Assembly: GCF_900103345.1 (NCBI RefSeq)
Contig: NZ_LT629702.1
Span: 3,162,001 to 3,226,000 of the forward strand
Length of the DNA stretch: 64,000 nucleotides
Reading direction: 5' to 3'
DNA from: Pseudomonas azotoformans
GTDB taxonomy: Bacteria > Pseudomonadota > Gammaproteobacteria > Pseudomonadales > Pseudomonadaceae
This document shows positions 63,747 through 64,000 of this stretch, piece after piece (within the stretch, counting starts at the first letter, position 1; every line of letters starts with the position of its first letter). The notes below the pieces were generated by a model. It searched no databases, was not told where the DNA came from, and worked only from the letters and a program-made list of their open reading frames with translations. The position numbers were made by a program, and so were the translations under genes.

Positions 63747-64000
63747 TCAGGCCAGGCCAGCGTCCGTAGTCGGCACAATCAATATCCCCGCCCGCAAACC
63801 ATTCTTCACCTTCGGGTTGGGGAAGATGATCCGCGCGCCCTCCTCCTCGATCACCCAGCGGGTCTTGGCCACGTCTTCGGCCAGCAGGTAGCCCTGGGCC
63901 AACGGCGAGAAGTTTTCCACATCCGCCGGCAGGTGCAGCAGGAAGGCGTCGCTGTGCTTGATGATTTCACGGGAGACGGCAAACAGCTGCAGGCCGTCGA
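63747..64000 (-). CDS. succinylglutamate desuccinylase/aspartoacylase family protein, C-terminal part
   Basis: The last 84 codons of a gene that runs off the right edge. The peptide reads [20 protein letters not shown] and later [20 protein letters not shown] and [20 protein letters not shown], the C-terminal beta domain of M14-like zinc deacylases of the AstE/aspartoacylase group. The catalytic part is outside the window. The substrate is unknown. Confidence 0.7.
   Translation of the reverse strand, partial: DGLQLFAVSREIIKHSDAFLLHLPADVENFSPLAQGYLLAEDVAKTRWVIEEEGARIIFPNPKVKNGLRAGILIVPTTDAGLA

Overview
The window is chromosomal DNA from a Pseudomonas, most likely the P. fluorescens group. It carries Pseudomonas-specific genes (amrZ, pcpS, phoPQ, rsmA, the rgsA small RNA locus, the rne leader). 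The block from a TetR gene to rne follows the order I recall for P. aeruginosa PA2957-PA2976. Two REP-type palindrome families are scattered between genes, as is typical of P. fluorescens genomes. Nothing here looks like a plasmid or prophage.

Layout. 1-900: end of a GNAT gene and two small unknown proteins. 943-5216: a four-gene operon (GntR regulator, ADP-ribosylglycohydrolase, NCS1 permease, PfkB kinase) matching the content of E. coli yegTUVW. 5274-8366: DUF1285, a DUF4823 lipoprotein, moaA and a TetR regulator. 8676-25973: rgsA, then the tightly packed housekeeping block tatD-holB-tmk-mltG-pabC-fabF-acpP-fabG-fabD-plsX-rpmF-yceD, then maf, sppA, a HAD phosphatase and rluC, and finally rne behind a leader of about 700 nt. 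26033-28793: an IS3-family element broken by an IS30-family element, both with intact ends and 3-bp target duplications.

28898-39060: mocA-like/xdhC pair, sigma-54-dependent dctA, an AraC regulator, phoPQ with a small exported protein under a four-repeat PhoP site, pcpS and an RstAB-like two-component system. 39286-43796: nrdA without nrdB, and an unknown protein that looks like a one-cysteine papain-type enzyme with a polyglycine linker. 43824-51620: flagellar and chemotaxis genes (flgBCDE, cheR, cheV, flgA, flgM, flgN, flgZ) with recognisable sigma-54 and FliA promoters. 51625-57365: MFS transporter, tRNA-Arg(CCT), two small membrane proteins behind a sigma-54-like promoter, amrZ, mgtE, two tRNA-Arg(ACG), tRNA-Ser(GCT) and rsmA. 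57540-64000: lysC, alaS, ltaE, an FMN riboswitch with ribH2, and the end of a desuccinylase/aspartoacylase-family gene.

How the genes fit together. The fab/plsX block makes and initiates fatty acids and phospholipids, using acyl carrier protein that PcpS (encoded elsewhere in the window) activates. The flagellar genes show the expected hierarchy: sigma-54 for flgB (and perhaps flgA), FliA for flgM. AmrZ, RsmA, RgsA and FlgZ all belong to the motile/sessile regulatory network of pseudomonads. The least explained items are the yeg-like operon, the 360-aa cysteine-enzyme-like protein, the sigma-54 small membrane protein pair, and the apparent loss of pilZ between holB and tatD.
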